Shown piece after piece: positions 63,373 to 64,000 of a stretch of 64,000 bases of DNA; position 1 is the first letter of the stretch; every line of letters starts with the position of its first letter. This DNA is from Phyllobacterium brassicacearum (GTDB taxonomy: Bacteria; Pseudomonadota; Alphaproteobacteria; Rhizobiales; Rhizobiaceae), in assembly GCF_003010955.1 (NCBI RefSeq), contig NZ_PGGO01000019.1, positions 40,466-104,465 of the forward strand, read 5' to 3'. The notes below the pieces were generated by a model. That model worked only from the letters and a program-made list of their open reading frames with translations. It did not search any database and had not been told where the DNA came from. Position numbers and translations under genes: made by a program.

Positions 63373-63876
63373 ATGGGCTTCTTTTCCAAGGATATCAAGA
63401 CGATGGACGATCTCTTCGTCCACACATTGCGTGACATCTATTATGCCGAAAACCAGATCGTGAAGACATTGCCGGAGATGATCGACAAAGCATCCGATCA
63501 GGAGTTGAAAGACGGCTTTGAGCGCCACCTGCAGGAAACGGAAATGCAGATTGAACGGCTGGAGCAGGTATTCAAGCTGCACGGTGTTGATGTGAGCGGC
63601 GTGAACTGCCCTGCTATAGACGGCATTCTAGAAGAGGCGGACGAGGTGGCTGGCGAGGTCGATGACGATCAGGTGCTGGATGCCGCACTGATAGCCGCCG
63701 GACAAGCTGTCGAGCATTACGAGATCACCCGCTACGGCACGCTTGTGGCTTGGGCGAAACAGCTTGGCCGCAATGATTGCGCCGCTCTGCTCCAGCAAAA
63801 CCTTGAGGAAGAAATGCAGACCGACATGGCACTGACTGCCATGGCGGAGAGCCGCGTGAACGCTGCAGCTGCCTAG
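63373..63876 (+). CDS. DUF892 ferritin-like stress protein (YciE/YciF family)
   Basis: 167 aa with ribosome site AGGAGG. Helical throughout; MDDLFVHTLRDIYYAENQIVKTLPEMI and AAGQAVEHYEITRYGTLVAWAKQLG carry the Glu and His residues of the ferritin-like four-helix bundle. Members are induced by osmotic and other stress and many are EcfG-controlled; the biochemical role is unknown. Confidence 0.9.
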   Translation: MGFFSKDIKTMDDLFVHTLRDIYYAENQIVKTLPEMIDKASDQELKDGFERHLQETEMQIERLEQVFKLHGVDVSGVNCPAIDGILEEADEVAGEVDDDQVLDAALIAAGQAVEHYEITRYGTLVAWAKQLGRNDCAALLQQNLEEEMQTDMALTAMAESRVNAAAA

Positions 63877-63940
63877 AGCGGATCATTGCTTGTCGGAATC
63901 GCACCGGGATTCCCAAATCAGTTGATATGTGATTCATCAT

Positions 63941-63967
63941 GGATGCTGGGATTGGAGGCCAGCATCC
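63941..63967. repeat. Hairpin in the leader of the IS630-type transposase
   Basis: GGATGCTGG (63941-63949) and CCAGCATCC (63959-63967) form perfect 9-bp arms directly before the transposase ATG; it would occlude the ribosome-binding region. Confidence 0.55.
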
Positions 63968-64000
63968 ATGACGCGACCCTATTCCAATGATCTTCGTGAG
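63968..64000 (+). mobile_element. IS630-family transposase, 5' end only (cut by window)
   Basis: The ATG at 63968 opens MTRPYSNDLRE, the standard start of IS630-type transposases of rhizobia. Only 11 codons are inside the window. The element's left end should lie between 63877 and 63940, where AATCAGTTGATATGTGATTC is a plausible terminal-region sequence; the exact end and TA target duplication cannot be fixed here. Confidence 0.65.

Noticed and set aside
1..64000. CRISPR arrays, tRNA or rRNA genes
   Set aside because: No regularly spaced direct repeats, cloverleaf-like sequences or rRNA signatures were found on reading the window; a dedicated RNA search was not possible.

Overview
The window looks like chromosome or chromid sequence from a rhizobial alphaproteobacterium (Hyphomicrobiales; Rhizobiaceae, Phyllobacteriaceae or Brucellaceae). 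The evidence is the gene families present: an frc-type fructose importer with a ROK regulator, the homogentisate cluster with Lrp and MarR regulators, the ligase-associated DNA repair set, De Ley-Doudoroff galactose genes, an EcfG-type promoter and rhizobial palindromic intergenic repeats. Base composition is GC-rich and genes are tightly packed, with many ATGA, GTGA and TGATG overlaps. The exact genus cannot be fixed from sequence alone. I saw no rRNA, tRNA or CRISPR array.

Layout. 1-2150: the end of a Fe3+-type ABC permease and its convergent ATPase. 2308-6713: an RND efflux adaptor and pump behind a palindromic operator. 6717-10671: a hemolysin III protein, then a MarR-EmrB-EmrA drug-efflux operon with a well-defined self-regulated promoter. 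11081-11969: DUF488 and GFA-family proteins. 12245-19158: LacI regulator, sugar isomerase, oxidoreductase and a CUT2-type sugar ABC importer, closed by a terminator. 19235-20188: a RES/Xre toxin-antitoxin pair. 20326-24114: metH. 24099-28158: an AraC regulator divergent from a fosmidomycin-resistance-type exporter, then a YadGH-like ABC exporter. 28172-28833: a vapBC pair with a broken toxin. 28910-34821: homogentisate catabolism (marR, hmgA, fahA, maiA, hppD, lrp), interrupted by an intact phd-vapC pair. 34834-35416: mazEF. 35439-41420: the four ligase-associated DNA repair genes, followed by a protease remnant and a photolyase. 43426-50608: an oligopeptide importer with two tandem binding proteins and a fused ATPase. 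50648-50976: a vapBC relic. 51025-58726: fructose kinase, RbsD/FucU, FrcR, FrcBCA, a lyxose-isomerase-like protein and a FrcK-like kinase. 58922-63242: IclR regulator and galactose degradation genes. 63259-63876: a stress-type DUF892 gene with an EcfG promoter. 63968-64000: the start of an IS630-type transposase.

Functional themes. Most of the window is uptake and peripheral catabolism of sugars, peptides and tyrosine, each unit with its own local regulator. Five type II toxin-antitoxin loci lie in the joints between these units; two are visibly decayed. Several regulatory dyads are readable directly, notably the FrcR, MarR, Xre, MazE and IclR sites. I found no clearly new multi-gene system. 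The most interesting signals are the operator architectures, the decaying toxin-antitoxin loci, the tandem oppA copies that kept their 3' hairpins, and the paired palindromic repeats between frcB and frcC.
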